This document shows, in pieces, positions 1 through 11,356 of a stretch of DNA of 64,000 bases; the first letter of the stretch is position 1; each line of letters starts with the position of its first letter. This stretch comes from Crotalaria pallida (Eukaryota; Streptophyta; Magnoliopsida; Fabales; Fabaceae). The translations under genes were made by a program, and so were the position numbers. The notes under the pieces are model-generated. The model worked only from the letters and a program-made list of their open reading frames with translations. It was not told where the DNA came from and made no database searches. The stretch lies in the NCBI GenBank assembly GCA_037953625.1, contig CM075655.1, forward strand, positions 119,171,001 to 119,235,000, written 5' to 3'.

Positions 1-1356
1 TGTAGGCTTGTAAGTCTCTAAATCATTTTTCTTGTCTAATAATCATCCTCTAATAATCACGTAAATGTAGATTGAACTGTTTATTTCCTTTCACCATATT
101 TAGCTGATTTAATGTAAATAGTCTATGAACAGTTTTAGTAAAATAATAATACTAAGGTGGCTTATGTCAATTGATTGACAAGCTGATTGAGAGATCTTAT
201 AACATTCCATCTGTAATAAACCTGTTTGAAGTTTGACATGTTATTGCATTTAACTGTTTATGCATAATTATAGTAGTCATTTTCTATGATCAACTTCAAA
301 ATGATTTAGAGTGGATAATGCACCATGCTGAAGTATAGTGTGACACGGATCTTTTGGATGTCATTTCTGATTTACATGAAGGGTGTGCTTGGTTAGATTC
401 AAATGATTATCAGAAAATAATAATGTCCACACATCCAGCTTAAAAAAATCAGTGTCTTTTCATCCCAAAACAGATGTAGAAAACAAATTATGCTGTTGCA
501 TTAACACCTTCGAGCCTCTGTAGATTATAGTCTTGGAGCAACAACTGTTTTTCCTAAAAAATAATTTGAACCTAACACCCTTGAAGTATCATCAACCTGA
601 TTTCTTGGTCTTCTAGGTACTTGGGGCACATAGCTATCCACCCACTTTCCATCACCAATTATTTTAGCCTCAGTCTCCATTATGTGCATTAATGCTTAAA
701 TTTAACTACACAATTGGTTCCCAATCCTGTCATCTTCTTAACATCATTGGATGATGAATATCACTTGGTTGGCTTAATCATGAATCTGGATTGCTAGTGC
801 TTTTCAGCTTCCTAAAAGCACCATGCTTATGAGTTTTGAGAAAAAATTCAACATAACTGTTATAGTTCACGAAATTAAAATATTCTCCTTGATATAGGCC
901 ACTATAACTTTTTAACATAATTATGGACAAATGTCCTCTATAGTGGTGAATTATTCATGGAGATAAGGAACACCAAAGTTTAGTTTCAAAAACCTCAAAT
1001 GATCCCCAACTTTCTTTGATAATAACGTCAGGTCGCTATCTTAACCTTCTCCGTAGATAAGAATACAAAATTTTATTGACCTTACTTCTTATCATGTGGC
1101 ATATCCTTTGTATATGTTTAAATTTATTCTGAAATGGAACTTGGAGTTAGTATTATCTAAAATTTATTAAAAAAAAGGGGGGGAAATAGAAAGTCTTGTA
1201 CATCCAACTTGGTCAGGGGAAGTTGATAAAAATTTGATTACATGAGTTTCATCATAAGTCTATATCATTCTACTAGTATTATTCCTCAGTTGAATTAGTA
1301 CAAAAACTCTTCAAGTTCTCTTGCAATGTGTACGAGAGCTCCGCGAGAATCTGGAT
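1..1356. other. Gene-free 3' flank of the ABCG14 gene
   Basis: No coding region or RNA gene is visible here; the sequence is A+T-rich and the lower end should contain the 3' UTR of the minus-strand ABC transporter. The first 31 bases match 22301-22331 at 29 of 31 positions, so the window opens inside a copy of a dispersed repeat. Confidence 0.6.
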
Positions 1357-4254
1357 CTACCTCACTCTTCGCAGTGCTAAATAAGCAACTAGTCGATAAC
1401 CGAGTAACATCAGTGCCATAACTGACACATCAACCCACATATGATTCAAACCCATTGATTTGATAGGAGGAAAATCTACAACCTTGCACAACACCCCCTC
1501 TGAGCACTCATAGTAATCATTTTCATTGTACTGGACACCAAGAAGTAGCTTGTAACAGTAGTAGCTGTAGCTCAAGTACTTGAGCCACACTATGAAGGGA
1601 GGAATCTGTTGTATATAGTATCCTCCAGCAATGAGAAATACAAAGGTTGTCACGGAAGCCAGAGTAGTTGCCTGTTTAATATCCATCAAAATGGCACCAA
1701 ATGCTAAGCCAAGACTTTGAGACACAACAACACTGTAAAGAACCACAATAAGAGAAAGGATAAAAGTCACAGGATCAGGTTTAAGCCCTCCCATCCAATA
1801 CATTATGAAAACAAATGCAGTTGGAAGTGCAAGCTCAAGTGGCAAGTCTCCAATTGTTCTAGCTAGAAAGTATGATGAGAGGCGGTACATTCCCGACGAC
1901 CGTTCCTTTATTAGCATTCTCCTCTCTTGAGGAAAAGTGAAAACTGCGTTGTAGAGAGGGTAGAATCCCCAGAAAACTGAGAAGAAAAAGATCAAGGCTA
2001 CCTGCATTATTTCACAAACAACCCCATATTAGTCCCTTAAATGTGGTCTAGTTAATATTAACATGGTATAGATTCTCTGAGTTCAGGAAACAGTGAATTG
2101 GAACTTTGAAATGGTGTGATGTTGACATGGATATTTAAAGGACAAGAAAAGTTATCAAATTAAAGGCCTAATTATATCACCATAACTTTTTGAGTTAGTT
2201 GATGTTATGAACAGTTATCATCAACTAAAAGAAGATAAACAAGAAGCAATCCTTACCCGGTCTTGAATGTGTGATTCTGGTGTATGCCACCACAAAAGTC
2301 CACCAAGAAAAGCGACACTTATGACTTGGAATATTCTCAGCCTGTTGAAGGCTTCATGCCTTCGCTCCCTCACTCCCCTTTGTAAAAGTACCTTGAACTG
2401 ATGCCACCAACTTGTGCACCATTGCTCATGTTTCATGTGATTCCCTGCATCAATTTATCAATAAATTTATTTCAGATCAGCAAGATTAATAAAAAACCAG
2501 TAACTTTTGCATTAATTTTTTTCACTTAAAGATAGAAGACCTACTTGTGCAAGCATCCTTTGTGATATTGTAATTGTTCTCCTCCGGGCTGCAAAGCTCA
2601 GCTTTCAGCTTTGTAGCTATGTTCTTGTCATAAGCAGAGATGAGAGCTTCTCTAACCACCTTCCTTTCTTGTTCCAGGCTCTCGCTTTGTTCAGTTGCAT
2701 GCTTCGAATCCGGGGCAATCCCTGCAATTTTCCATTATTGTCATGACATTTATAGTATTGCTTTTTTCAAAATAATACTCTTGATATTTGGACTGACCAT
2801 ATATATAATTAAAGATATACGTATATGGCTCTCTCTAAATTAGCCTGTGGAATTTACCATAATTAATTTCTAGCTAGAAGCTTTGACACTATGATCTATT
2901 TTCATTCGAGTAGAGAAACACTTAGAGAACCACTTCCACTAGACTAGATTATGCCTTCATCTCAAGTAAAAGAAATACTATATAATTTAAGGAACTAAAA
3001 GAAAAAGAAGAGCCATTTAAGCCATAATAAATAAAAAAACTATTCCCCCAACTTCCACTTTATAACTTTACTATCATTAGACTAAATTGAAAATTCAAAG
3101 TGAAGAAAATTCAAACAAATGATTGCTTACCATTGGCAAGATCAAGCAAGAGATCAGCAGGATTGACAGTCACACTTGTAGAAAAACCAACTGATGAAAA
3201 GTAGTCCAAGGCAGTTGAAGCAGGACCATAATAGATAGGACAACCTTCAGAGAGCAAGACCACCTTATCAAACATATAGTAGAGGCGGCTAGAGGGTTGA
3301 TGAATAGTGGTGATAACCGTTCTGCCACCACTAGCGAGCCGTTTGATTGTGCTGATTATCCTTAGAGCTGTGGTGGAATCCAAACCAGATGTTGGCTCAT
3401 CCAACAAAAGAAGGCTAGGATTGATGAGCATTTCCTGGCCTATGCTCACCCTCTTTTTTTCACCACCTGATATTCCTCTAAACAAGGGTCCTCCAATCAT
3501 GCTGCTCCTACACCTAGTGAGTCCTAGCTCGGCGATAACTCTCTCCACATGCTGAACTTTTTCATCCCTTGTTAAGCTGTTTGGAAGCCTTAGAAGTGCA
3601 GTGAACACTAGAGTTTCAGTGACAGTGAGATGAGGGTATAGCACATCATCCTGAGCCACAAAACCTGTTCTTCTTTTTATGGAGCCTGAGAAAGGTTGAT
3701 TGTTGTATGTGATCTTACCGGATATTTTGCCACCGAGTCGGCCTCCGAGAGCGGTTAGAAGTGTGGTTTTGCCACTACCTGATGGCCCCAACATAGCTAG
3801 TATTTCTCCTGGACACACCACACCTGACATCCCATTCAATATGGTTTTCTCTTTGCAAGTCCATGTGCTGCCCCAACATAGTCCTTTCTGCTCTAGTTTA
3901 ACTTTGTACACCAATTCCTCAAACTGAAAACCAAACACAGAATATATGCCAAAACATTAGTCACAAAATATATCCCACGAAAGCATATATATATATATAT
4001 ATATGTATGTATGGTGCTGTCATAGAATCAATGTAAGTGTTGCATATACTATTTAATGAAACTTTGTTTTTGTTCTAGGGAATTAAAATTACCTTCAAAG
4101 TTATGGGATACATAGTGAGTTTTGGTAAATATTGTTGATTGGTTTGTATGGCAAGGACACTTGGATTATGTGGCTCAGTCAGCTCTGCTGGTTCTTCCAT
4201 AGAGTGACTAGTATTGGAATATTGTGGTTTTGGTGCTATGCAGTTTTGTGGCAT
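1357..4254 (-). CDS. ABCG14: ABC transporter G family member 14-like (half-size, NBD-TMD)
   Basis: This is a half-size ABCG (WBC) transporter. In Arabidopsis, ABCG14 is a plasma-membrane exporter needed for root-to-shoot transport of cytokinins; that role is taken from the family. Five exons read on the minus strand: 4254-4093, 3923-3131, 2721-2545, 2444-2257 and 2001-1357. All introns are GT..AG and the frame is continuous, giving 654 residues (about 650 is usual). The nucleotide-binding domain comes first: Walker A GPSGSGKTT at residues 100-108, signature ISGGEKKR at 205-212, Walker B LLLLDEPTSGLD at 225-236 and the H-loop histidine at 262. Membrane helices begin near residue 410 (exon 4) and continue through exon 5, which carries the family's GGYY and SYSYYCYKLLLG stretches. 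The ATG at 4254 is the first in frame and gives the MPQNCIAP start typical of ABCG14; the open frame runs upstream but without an ATG. No defect is seen. Cytokinin as substrate is inferred from orthology only. Confidence 0.93.
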
Positions 4255-4386
4255 GGTTAAAAAAATGATAGAGTTGCAGTATTTTGGTGTTAGTAGTGGT
4301 GATGGTGATGATTGGGGGATGAGAGAAGTTAAGAAGTTCCTTTTAACTTGATTTCCCAATGTGCAGTGAGGAGGAGCAGCACATGA

Positions 4387-4396
4387 ATATATAGCA
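4387..4396 (-). promoter_or_regulatory. Candidate TATA box of the ABCG14 gene
   Basis: The minus strand reads CTATATATTC here, about 135 bases upstream of the ATG at 4254. That spacing suits a plant TATA box followed by a leader of roughly 100 nucleotides. The position is read by eye, and no transcript start is known. Confidence 0.45.
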
Positions 4397-4399
4397 CCA

Positions 4400-7108
4400 G
4401 ACTAGGATGTTCACTGTGTGTCAATGTGTTTTTTTTAGGCCACCCTTGGATGGGTGGAATCCCACCTTTTTTATCTCAAAATTATTCTAGCATGACCAAG
4501 CTCACCACATAAAACTTTAGAAATTCTGAACCATTGCTTAAGATCACACTTCTTGCTTTTCCTTTTTCATTTTTAAACACTATATATTCTTTTCCTTACA
4601 GTTTTCCTTTACTATCACCACTGTTTTATATTAATCATAAGTACTTCCTAAGCAAGGGTGCTTAAATATTTCTGAAGGAGATTTAAATTCAACATTGGTC
4701 ACTAAGAAATATTAAAATTAGCATGTTAGAGATTCTCCAATGGATTAATCAAACTAGGTGATCCAACAAATAATCTCAAGGAGTAATTTTATAGCCACCG
4801 GATTCTCTTACAAACTTGCAAACTGCATACCATTCATTATACTTGACAATATAAATACGCATTTTAAATAAATGTCAAGAAATGATAGAAGAGTATTACA
4901 ATTTACAAACCTAGTAACCACAGTTAATTCGAAAAGGCAAAACCAACTTTTACTTCTGTCCTAAAATTTTTATTTTTACTTCATCTTGGGATTTTCCATC
5001 AATATTTTTAGACGAGGCCCTGGAGTGGATAAGTCCAAAAATCAAAATTCAAGTAAGAATCATGAATAATGCAAGAAATTAAACACAAAAATCAAGCCAC
5101 CTAACAAACAAGAAAGTGAATACATTAGTGCTGCATCGTGTTATAGCTTTTCAGCAATATTTTATGGATGTCTGTTCTTGATGACTTGCATTTTACATCA
5201 CAGAGATATGCCATTTAGATTTGATTTGTAAATTAAACCAAGCAAAAGAAAATGCAAGTACCACCTGTTTTGACAATGATAGAATTTGTAACATTTATGT
5301 ATATGGAAAATCTCATGATACATGAAGCAAGTGGATCTCTTTAATACTTATTACTTAGTGATATATATAGACACGTCCTTGAGATTTTGAGCTATCAATT
5401 ACATATGCTTTCCTTATTTTGTGTTTCCATTCCTTTCCATTCAAAGATGTAATTTTGATAAATGTACTGTAGAAGTGTGTGCATACTAGGTTGTGGGCAT
5501 GTGAAAAAAGAAACCATTGCATATTTGAACAATGCAGTGCAGACAGCAGAGCAGAGTGACCATGATGGCTCTTCCACCATATCCACAATGGGACCAAACT
5601 CGTCCTAACAAAAGTAATAGGACAAGATCCTTACATATGTCCTATCTTTTATTTCTTCCAACTTCTAAAATTTACAGGGAATCTGTACCCCTAAACTCTC
5701 AGGATTTGAGTAAACTTTAAGTCTTTACAAGTTTATAATGAAAGAACCAAACCTAACATATAATGTCCCTAAAGAAAAAAAGTGATTTGATTTTTAGCTA
5801 TACGATAAAGTTATGTGATTTACCTAATTTTTAAGCCTTTTGGGAGACTTGTTTCATAACATAGCATTAGTGCTTCTACGGCTAATAAGTGGTACAGAGT
5901 TCCATCTTGTCATCCTTATTCTAAAGGAGTCTCTTCATAGCTTAATGAATTGTGATATGCTAAATCCTTAAGCGAATTTGGTTACTGATATATGTATCCT
6001 CTTAGGATTAAAACCATTACATTGTTTTTTTTTTTTTTAGGGAAAAACCATTGCATTGTTAACTAAGCACGATGAAAACATAAACCTAAAAGGCAAGTGT
6101 GTGTGTATATATATATATTTATATTAAGTGAGGGACTCTCAATATATACATAAGCATTGCACACTTCCTAATTTACACAATTTTGTGTCTTATGACAACA
6201 TCTCCCAACATGCATTGTCGTTTCTTGTTTAGGTATTTCATACTCTTGAAAAGTTTTATTTGCAACGACCAGCTCAGGAGCAATGAGGACAGCACATAAT
6301 TACATATTGAAATGTAGGGACTAGAGAGAATAAATATCTTTGAGAATCCTGACTTCTGTGGTTGGTTTGTCATTTGTTCACAACATGAATGCAATTGCGC
6401 ATATAACTATAAATAGTAATGGGAATTGAACATTTTAAACACGACCGGATGAGAAAATTGGTTGTTTTCATTTAAAAAAATGCACAAACATTATTGTTTA
6501 TTATCATTATTTTTTAGTTGTGTAAGGACAATGACACGATTCTCCTCCCCCATGTGCATTGGTGTTAGTTATGGTCAAACGGTGAGAAGAAGAACCCTCC
6601 AAAATGAAATCACAAAGTGTGTTAATATTCTCTTCGCTCTCCTTTCTCTTCATATGGTAGCCATCCATTAAAAAAAAAGGAGAAGAAAATTAGACAATAG
6701 TACACATTCAAGTCTTCATCACCATGACACATCTCTTTAATTTGCCCTGCAAGTTTTTTGGTTCAACAGTTATCAAATTTCATGTGATGTAAGTACACAG
6801 TGAAAAGTTTACATTCGTCCTAGTATAAGAAGCTAGAATAAATTCAATAGGATGAACGATGGGAAAAGGGTACGTGGGGTTATACCAACGAGGGATTGGT
6901 GATTGAACCTTTCTGGAATTTTTTAATGCTAGTAAATGTAAAGATGAAGTTAACGGTGATGAGTGATTCTTATATTCCAACCTAGGAACATGCTATTGAT
7001 TATTTAGCACTGTAGATTTCAATATTCGAATCACCGAAATTTGATTGTTTCATTATATCATTCTCGGTTACTCTTTCCGGCAATTAATATAGTAATATTC
7101 CTATCATG
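4400..7108. other. Gene-free intergenic DNA upstream of ABCG14
   Basis: About 2.7 kb of A+T-rich sequence. The short open frames on both strands (for example at 5355-5597, 6173-6394 and 6780-6980) show no recognisable domain and no gene structure. The proximal part should hold the ABCG14 promoter. Confidence 0.5.
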
Positions 7109-7398
7109 CAACCAATTTTTGAATGGTTGCACGATAATCCTTAATAAATCAATGATTATTGACAAATCATCTAATGAATTCATGTTATAGTCATTCCTTC
7201 AGTTTTATATAACTCAAAAATTGAATTCTTACAATTTAACTTAATATCAAAATTTGGTTATTTTCCACTTTAAAAAAAGTTTGATTATTTTAATTTAGTC
7301 TTACCGCTTGACATGACAATATATATTCATTGGATGATTTGTCAAACAATCATTGATTCATCAAAGAGGTTGTTGTACAACCGTCCAAAATTTGATTG
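7109..7398. mobile_element. MITE with imperfect long terminal inverted repeats
   Basis: The left side (from 7109) and the reverse complement of the right side (ending at 7398) align for roughly 80 bases. The shared core is AATCAATGATT followed by GACAAATCATC. The whole is about 290 bp with no coding capacity, as expected of a non-autonomous DNA transposon. I could not find a clean target-site duplication. Confidence 0.5.
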
Positions 7399-8426
7399 TA
7401 TGGAAGTAATGCCCTAAATATAGTCCCTATGCCCCATTATTTTGGTAAAAAAATTATTTTTTTGTCCCAAATCAAAGTAAAAATAATTAATGAAAAATCT
7501 TAAAAATAATTAATTAAAAATATTAAAGATTGTAAAAATAATATGGAAATTTGTGTGATAGAAATTAGTAAATAATGAATGAATCATGCATTATATTTTA
7601 TTTTGAAAAATATAATCATGCCTTATATAAAAAAAATATTATCTTTTTTTTACTACTTTGACTTTTACCAAGATAATGAGATTGAGGGAATAAAACTTTT
7701 TTTTATAAGTTTATTTTCTAATGTTCAATGATATTAATTACTTCATTTTTGACAAATACTATTATTTACTTAATATTTTTTAGATTCTTAATAATAATTA
7801 CAGAAAAATTTAGAAAAAAAATATAATCAACTAAAATATCACTAGCAATATTAACTAAATTCATTAATTTTAGTGAATTTTCTAAAAATTAAACTTACAT
7901 TTAAGACCAACTAATGTAATCAATTTATCAAGTTAAATTTTTTTTATAAACCAAATTGGATTAAAAAGAAGCACTGGGTATTCTCACCCTTGTAGTCGTG
8001 TTAATTTGTTTGATCTTTTTATAATATAGAAAAAAGTTTTGGTTGGTAAAATTCACTCTCATTAAATCTACGTTTCAAAAGAAAAGAAAATAGTCATGAA
8101 CCATTAGCTTGAGGACACATTTGTTGTACATAAAATAAAAAATTTATCACTCACGTTAAATTAAAAGTCAAGAAAAATTATAACAAGCAGTTGAGTTAAT
8201 TTAAATTAGATAAAAAGGACAAATTGATCAATTTTATACGAGAACAATTTTTATGAAATTAAACTCTCGAATTGAATTTTAAAAATAATCAAATTAGTTC
8301 AGAAAAGAGGCTAATTTTTTATATATTTGAGAATCATTTGATGTTTTTTTATTTTTCGAGAGATCAAAAGTGTCCCGTGTAATATTGAAAAGACCAATTT
8401 GATTTTTTTCTTAAATTATTATCTAT

Positions 8427-8737
8427 TGTAATATCCTGACTGACTGACAAATGGATTGTGACTGTTCCCACATACTAATACGAGTCTTTTCAACATGTTT
8501 TGTCATCACTCACACACTTCCCAGGAAAACTTCCCAGGAGATCACCCATCCCAGAATTACCCCAAGTCAAACACACTTAACCATGAAATTCTTATGTGAT
8601 GAGCTACCGAAAAAAAGGTGCATCTTGTTTATATGGGTATCAATCAATTCATTTAAGCATTCCTGTACTATGTAGTCCCATACCTACACAGTCTCAGGAT
8701 CACCCTCTCATTCCGATGTGTCGGTTCATTCATGTAT
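8427..8737 (-). mobile_element. Cassandra-type TRIM: 3' LTR containing 5S rRNA-like sequence
   Basis: On the minus strand, 8512-8640 resembles plant 5S ribosomal RNA. The blocks complementary to CTTCCCAGGAG, ATCACCCATCC, ACACACTTAACC and GGTGCAT appear in the 5S order. Long terminal repeats carrying 5S sequence are the hallmark of Cassandra terminal-repeat retrotransposons in miniature. The LTR runs from about 8737 (next to a purine tract, minus-strand AAGGGAGGGA) to the ...TTACA end at 8427, about 311 bp, within the Cassandra range. The 5S part is diverged (A-rich substitutions in its 5' half), so it is not a working 5S gene. The box-C-like GATGGGTGAT (8541-8550) is kept. Confidence 0.75.
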
Positions 8738-8930
8738 CCCTCCCTTAAAAGTCTGCCAGGAGCCGCTCCTTGTCCGTGCCTCTTGCACCGGCGATCACTC
8801 CATGCCCTCATCAGCCCGGGTCTTACATGCCCACCAGCTTCCGCCTAGTTCGTCCCCGAACCACACCGTACTAGTTAAGAGAGGAGCCGCTCTGATACCA
8901 TTTGTAACATCCCTGGCAGGCAAATGGTAT
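8738..8930 (-). mobile_element. Cassandra-type TRIM: internal region, PBS and truncated 5' LTR
   Basis: Reading the minus strand, a 5' LTR end (...GGATGTTACA, ending at 8903) is followed after two bases by the primer binding site TGGTATCAGAGC (8900-8889) for initiator methionine tRNA. About 165 bp of non-coding internal sequence then ends at the purine tract at 8746-8738. Only about 28 bp of the 5' LTR (8903-8930) matches the 3' LTR edge at 8427-8454; beyond that the sequence belongs to another element. The open frame at 8718-8999 lies across these parts and is not a gene. Confidence 0.65.
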
Positions 8931-9145
8931 CAGAGCCAGGGCTGGGTCGGTGTGCCAATACGGGGATGTTGGGCCTCCAAGGGGGTGGATGTAAGGTGAA
9001 GCCTTAGTCCCACATCAGCTGGTAAGGGGAACGAAACATGCCTTATATAGGATGTGGATACCTTACCTCACGTGGACGCATTTTGGGGCTTAGTGTTAGT
9101 GTGAGACCAAGAGCAAAATAAAACCGTGAGGGTGAAGCTGTTACA
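8925..9145 (+). mobile_element. Second TRIM-like LTR element, plus strand, lacking its 5' LTR
   Basis: The plus strand shows TGGTATCAGAGCCAGG (8925-8940), a primer binding site for initiator methionine tRNA. After about 45 bp comes a polypurine-like tract (CCAAGGGGGTGGA, ending at 8989), and then an LTR-like unit from TGTAAGG (8990) to TGTTACA (9145). That unit contains AGTCCCACATC and a TATA-like CTTATATAGG (about 9041-9050), both common in plant LTR promoters. A full 5' LTR upstream of the primer site is missing. The element abuts the Cassandra element head to head. Confidence 0.5.
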
Positions 9146-9179
9146 TTAATCTTTACTAAATATATAGTAGTTGTAATTA

Positions 9180-9286
9180 TTTTTTTTTTGTCCATGACCG
9201 GAGTGTTCACCGCCGACCTCAGTGACTAATCTTCTCGCTGACTTGTAAGCACCTCTAATGGGTGAGACAGTTGACCCCGATATTTA
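9180..9286 (-). mobile_element. SINE-like retroposon with 12-bp target-site duplication
   Basis: A 107-bp insert begins on the plus strand with a T-run (poly-A tail of a minus-strand insert). It is flanked by the perfect direct repeat TAGTTGTAATTA at 9168-9179 and 9287-9298. Size, tail and duplication fit a short retroposon. I do not see clear tRNA-type A and B boxes, so the family is unknown. Confidence 0.55.
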
Positions 9287-9298
9287 TAGTTGTAATTA

Positions 9299-11261
9299 AT
9301 TTATAAATACTTAGCATATTTTTTGTAATTATTGATATACAATTGGATCTAACGTAGGTAGATCACCAGATATTATGTAAGTATATTTCTTGAGAAATGA
9401 GATGCAATTTTTTCTTCTGTGTGTACCAAGTATATTTTTCAGTTGATAATAAAATATTAATTTTTTCGAAGTACAAAAAATTACTGGGGGTGTTCGGGAA
9501 TTTGAAATATTTGAAGTCTTATTGGGATAGTGAGCATCATAGAGTGAGGTATGAAAAGAGAATTTAAAAAGTGCTAAAATTTGAGGTTGATAGATAGAGT
9601 GTTTCAAAATTTCTACTCTTAGTGAAAATTTTTGTAATCCTTCCTCAATCTTTAATCTCAACATTTTCCAAATTTTCTCTTCTTACTCCATCTTTATACT
9701 TCCTACTTTGAATCAAATTGAAATGCTTGATATTTCTTAAAATCGCAAGTCCTTTATTCATACAAACCCTGAAACGAATTTGGTATCAATAATTTTTCTA
9801 ACATATACGAGATGCTAATAAGTATATCAGTAATTTTTTTCTTATGATGAAATCCTTTTTTCTTTTTAAATTTAATAGTTTCCATTATTTAAGTTGAATG
9901 AGAGAGGAATGATTAAAGGTAGAACCCATCAATCAGAATCCAACTTCTGTCAATAAAAATATTTTATATTACCTTTTGGGAGAGCACTTATATAAATGGT
10001 ATTTATAATGGGTCCGGTGGAGTATACCTTTTCAGTGTGGAAGACTTGGGGATCATTTGGCTTCTTGACGCCAAGTGCGCATATGTGTGTTTTCTATCAT
10101 CAACTTGTATATTAATTTATTTATATAGATGCATAATTAGGGCCGTTTTCTCCCCTTTAATTTTCTTCCACTAGGACCCCCTATATAACTTTTTCACATA
10201 TTCTTATTCATCTCCTCCTCCTCCTCCTCTCACTTTCATATTTATATATTCTACTTAGGCATGGATTCTCTCATCATTCATTTAGTTTTTAGGTATATCT
10301 GCCCTTAAGCTAGCTAAACCACTGAAGCCATCATCAATTTGAACATTCTTGAACCCAAATTTTAAGAACCATTTACATAATGTGGAATATTGATGAATTT
10401 CCTAGCAGAATGTCCTCCTTTTACATCAAGAGACTCGAGGGATGGATAACATTATTATTATTAGTGATAAGATTCATAAGATAATTGTCAATTATTTGCA
10501 CGTTTGTCTGGAAGGAATGAGAAAGGGGATTACGTTTTAATAGTCCCTAGAAAAATACCCGTGCTTAAGATAACAATATGCTACATTTCTATTCTCTGGT
10601 TTCGTAATGGATAATAAAATGGAATTCACTTCTTATATGTGTCTATTTCAATTCGCTATGCTTATCCTATACCTTTGATTAAGACCACTGGTGTGGACTC
10701 ATGATGCCACTGTAGTGCGCTACTATATATATTTCTCATCATAAAGATTTTTATGGGGAACAGAAATCAAATTTCAGATAACCTAACCATCATAACATAT
10801 TTGGCCTTATGAATTTTCTATTTCGCCACGTAAAAAATGCACAATATACAGTAAATTAACTGTGCCGCATTCCTTAGCTTTCTTTTCAAAGTCGGAGAAG
10901 AGAAGATCCTATATATGATAGAAAAAAGAAAAAAATTAATTGGTAAAAAGAACTTTCTAATGTTTGAATTATGTAATTGTTCATCACGAATGTCTCTTCT
11001 GAGATGAGAAGGCATGCGATTCAACATGATGATTCTGACTAACTCAAAGGTCCATAATGTCGCGTGTGAAAAGTGAATTTCATGCATAGACTAGAGATAA
11101 TTAACCAAATAAATACGGATATGAGAACTTTAGTATTTATGTTGCTTAAATTTCCAATATAAATAAAACATACTTATATCTTTTGATTTATTTAGAGCTT
11201 TATCTTTACAACAGTCAAGTTTGATGTATTAGTAACCTAGATGTAATCGATAAGTAATTCA
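9299..11261. other. Intergenic DNA with a possible unannotated promoter near 10.19 kb
   Basis: No protein gene is supported. Around 10188 there is a TATA-like CTATATAAC followed by a pyrimidine-rich CTCCTCCTCCTCCTCCT stretch (about 10211-10229), an arrangement like a plant core promoter and leader. No conserved open frame follows. The 111-residue minus frame at 9329-9664 has no recognisable domain. Confidence 0.3.
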
Positions 11262-11356
11262 GGTTCTGTTCGGCAAAACTAGCTTGTAGCTGTGAATTTG
11301 TAACTTGTAGCTGTGAGCTTCTAGCTTGTAGCTGTTAAGCTAGCTAGGAGCTGTGA

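Noticed and set aside
4255..4359. N-terminal extension of the ABC transporter beyond the ATG at 4254
   Set aside because: The frame stays open upstream, but its only start there is TTG. The ATG at 4254 gives the MPQNCIAP beginning expected for ABCG14.
8512..8640. Genuine 5S rRNA gene
   Set aside because: The 5S similarity is diverged in its 5' half and embedded in an LTR with adjacent PPT and PBS, as in Cassandra elements.
8718..8999. 93-residue plus-strand frame
   Set aside because: It spans the TRIM internal region, the primer-site palindrome and the adjacent LTR element; no coding function is plausible.
9329..9664. 111-residue minus-strand frame
   Set aside because: No recognisable domain, A+T-driven composition, and no promoter or splice context.
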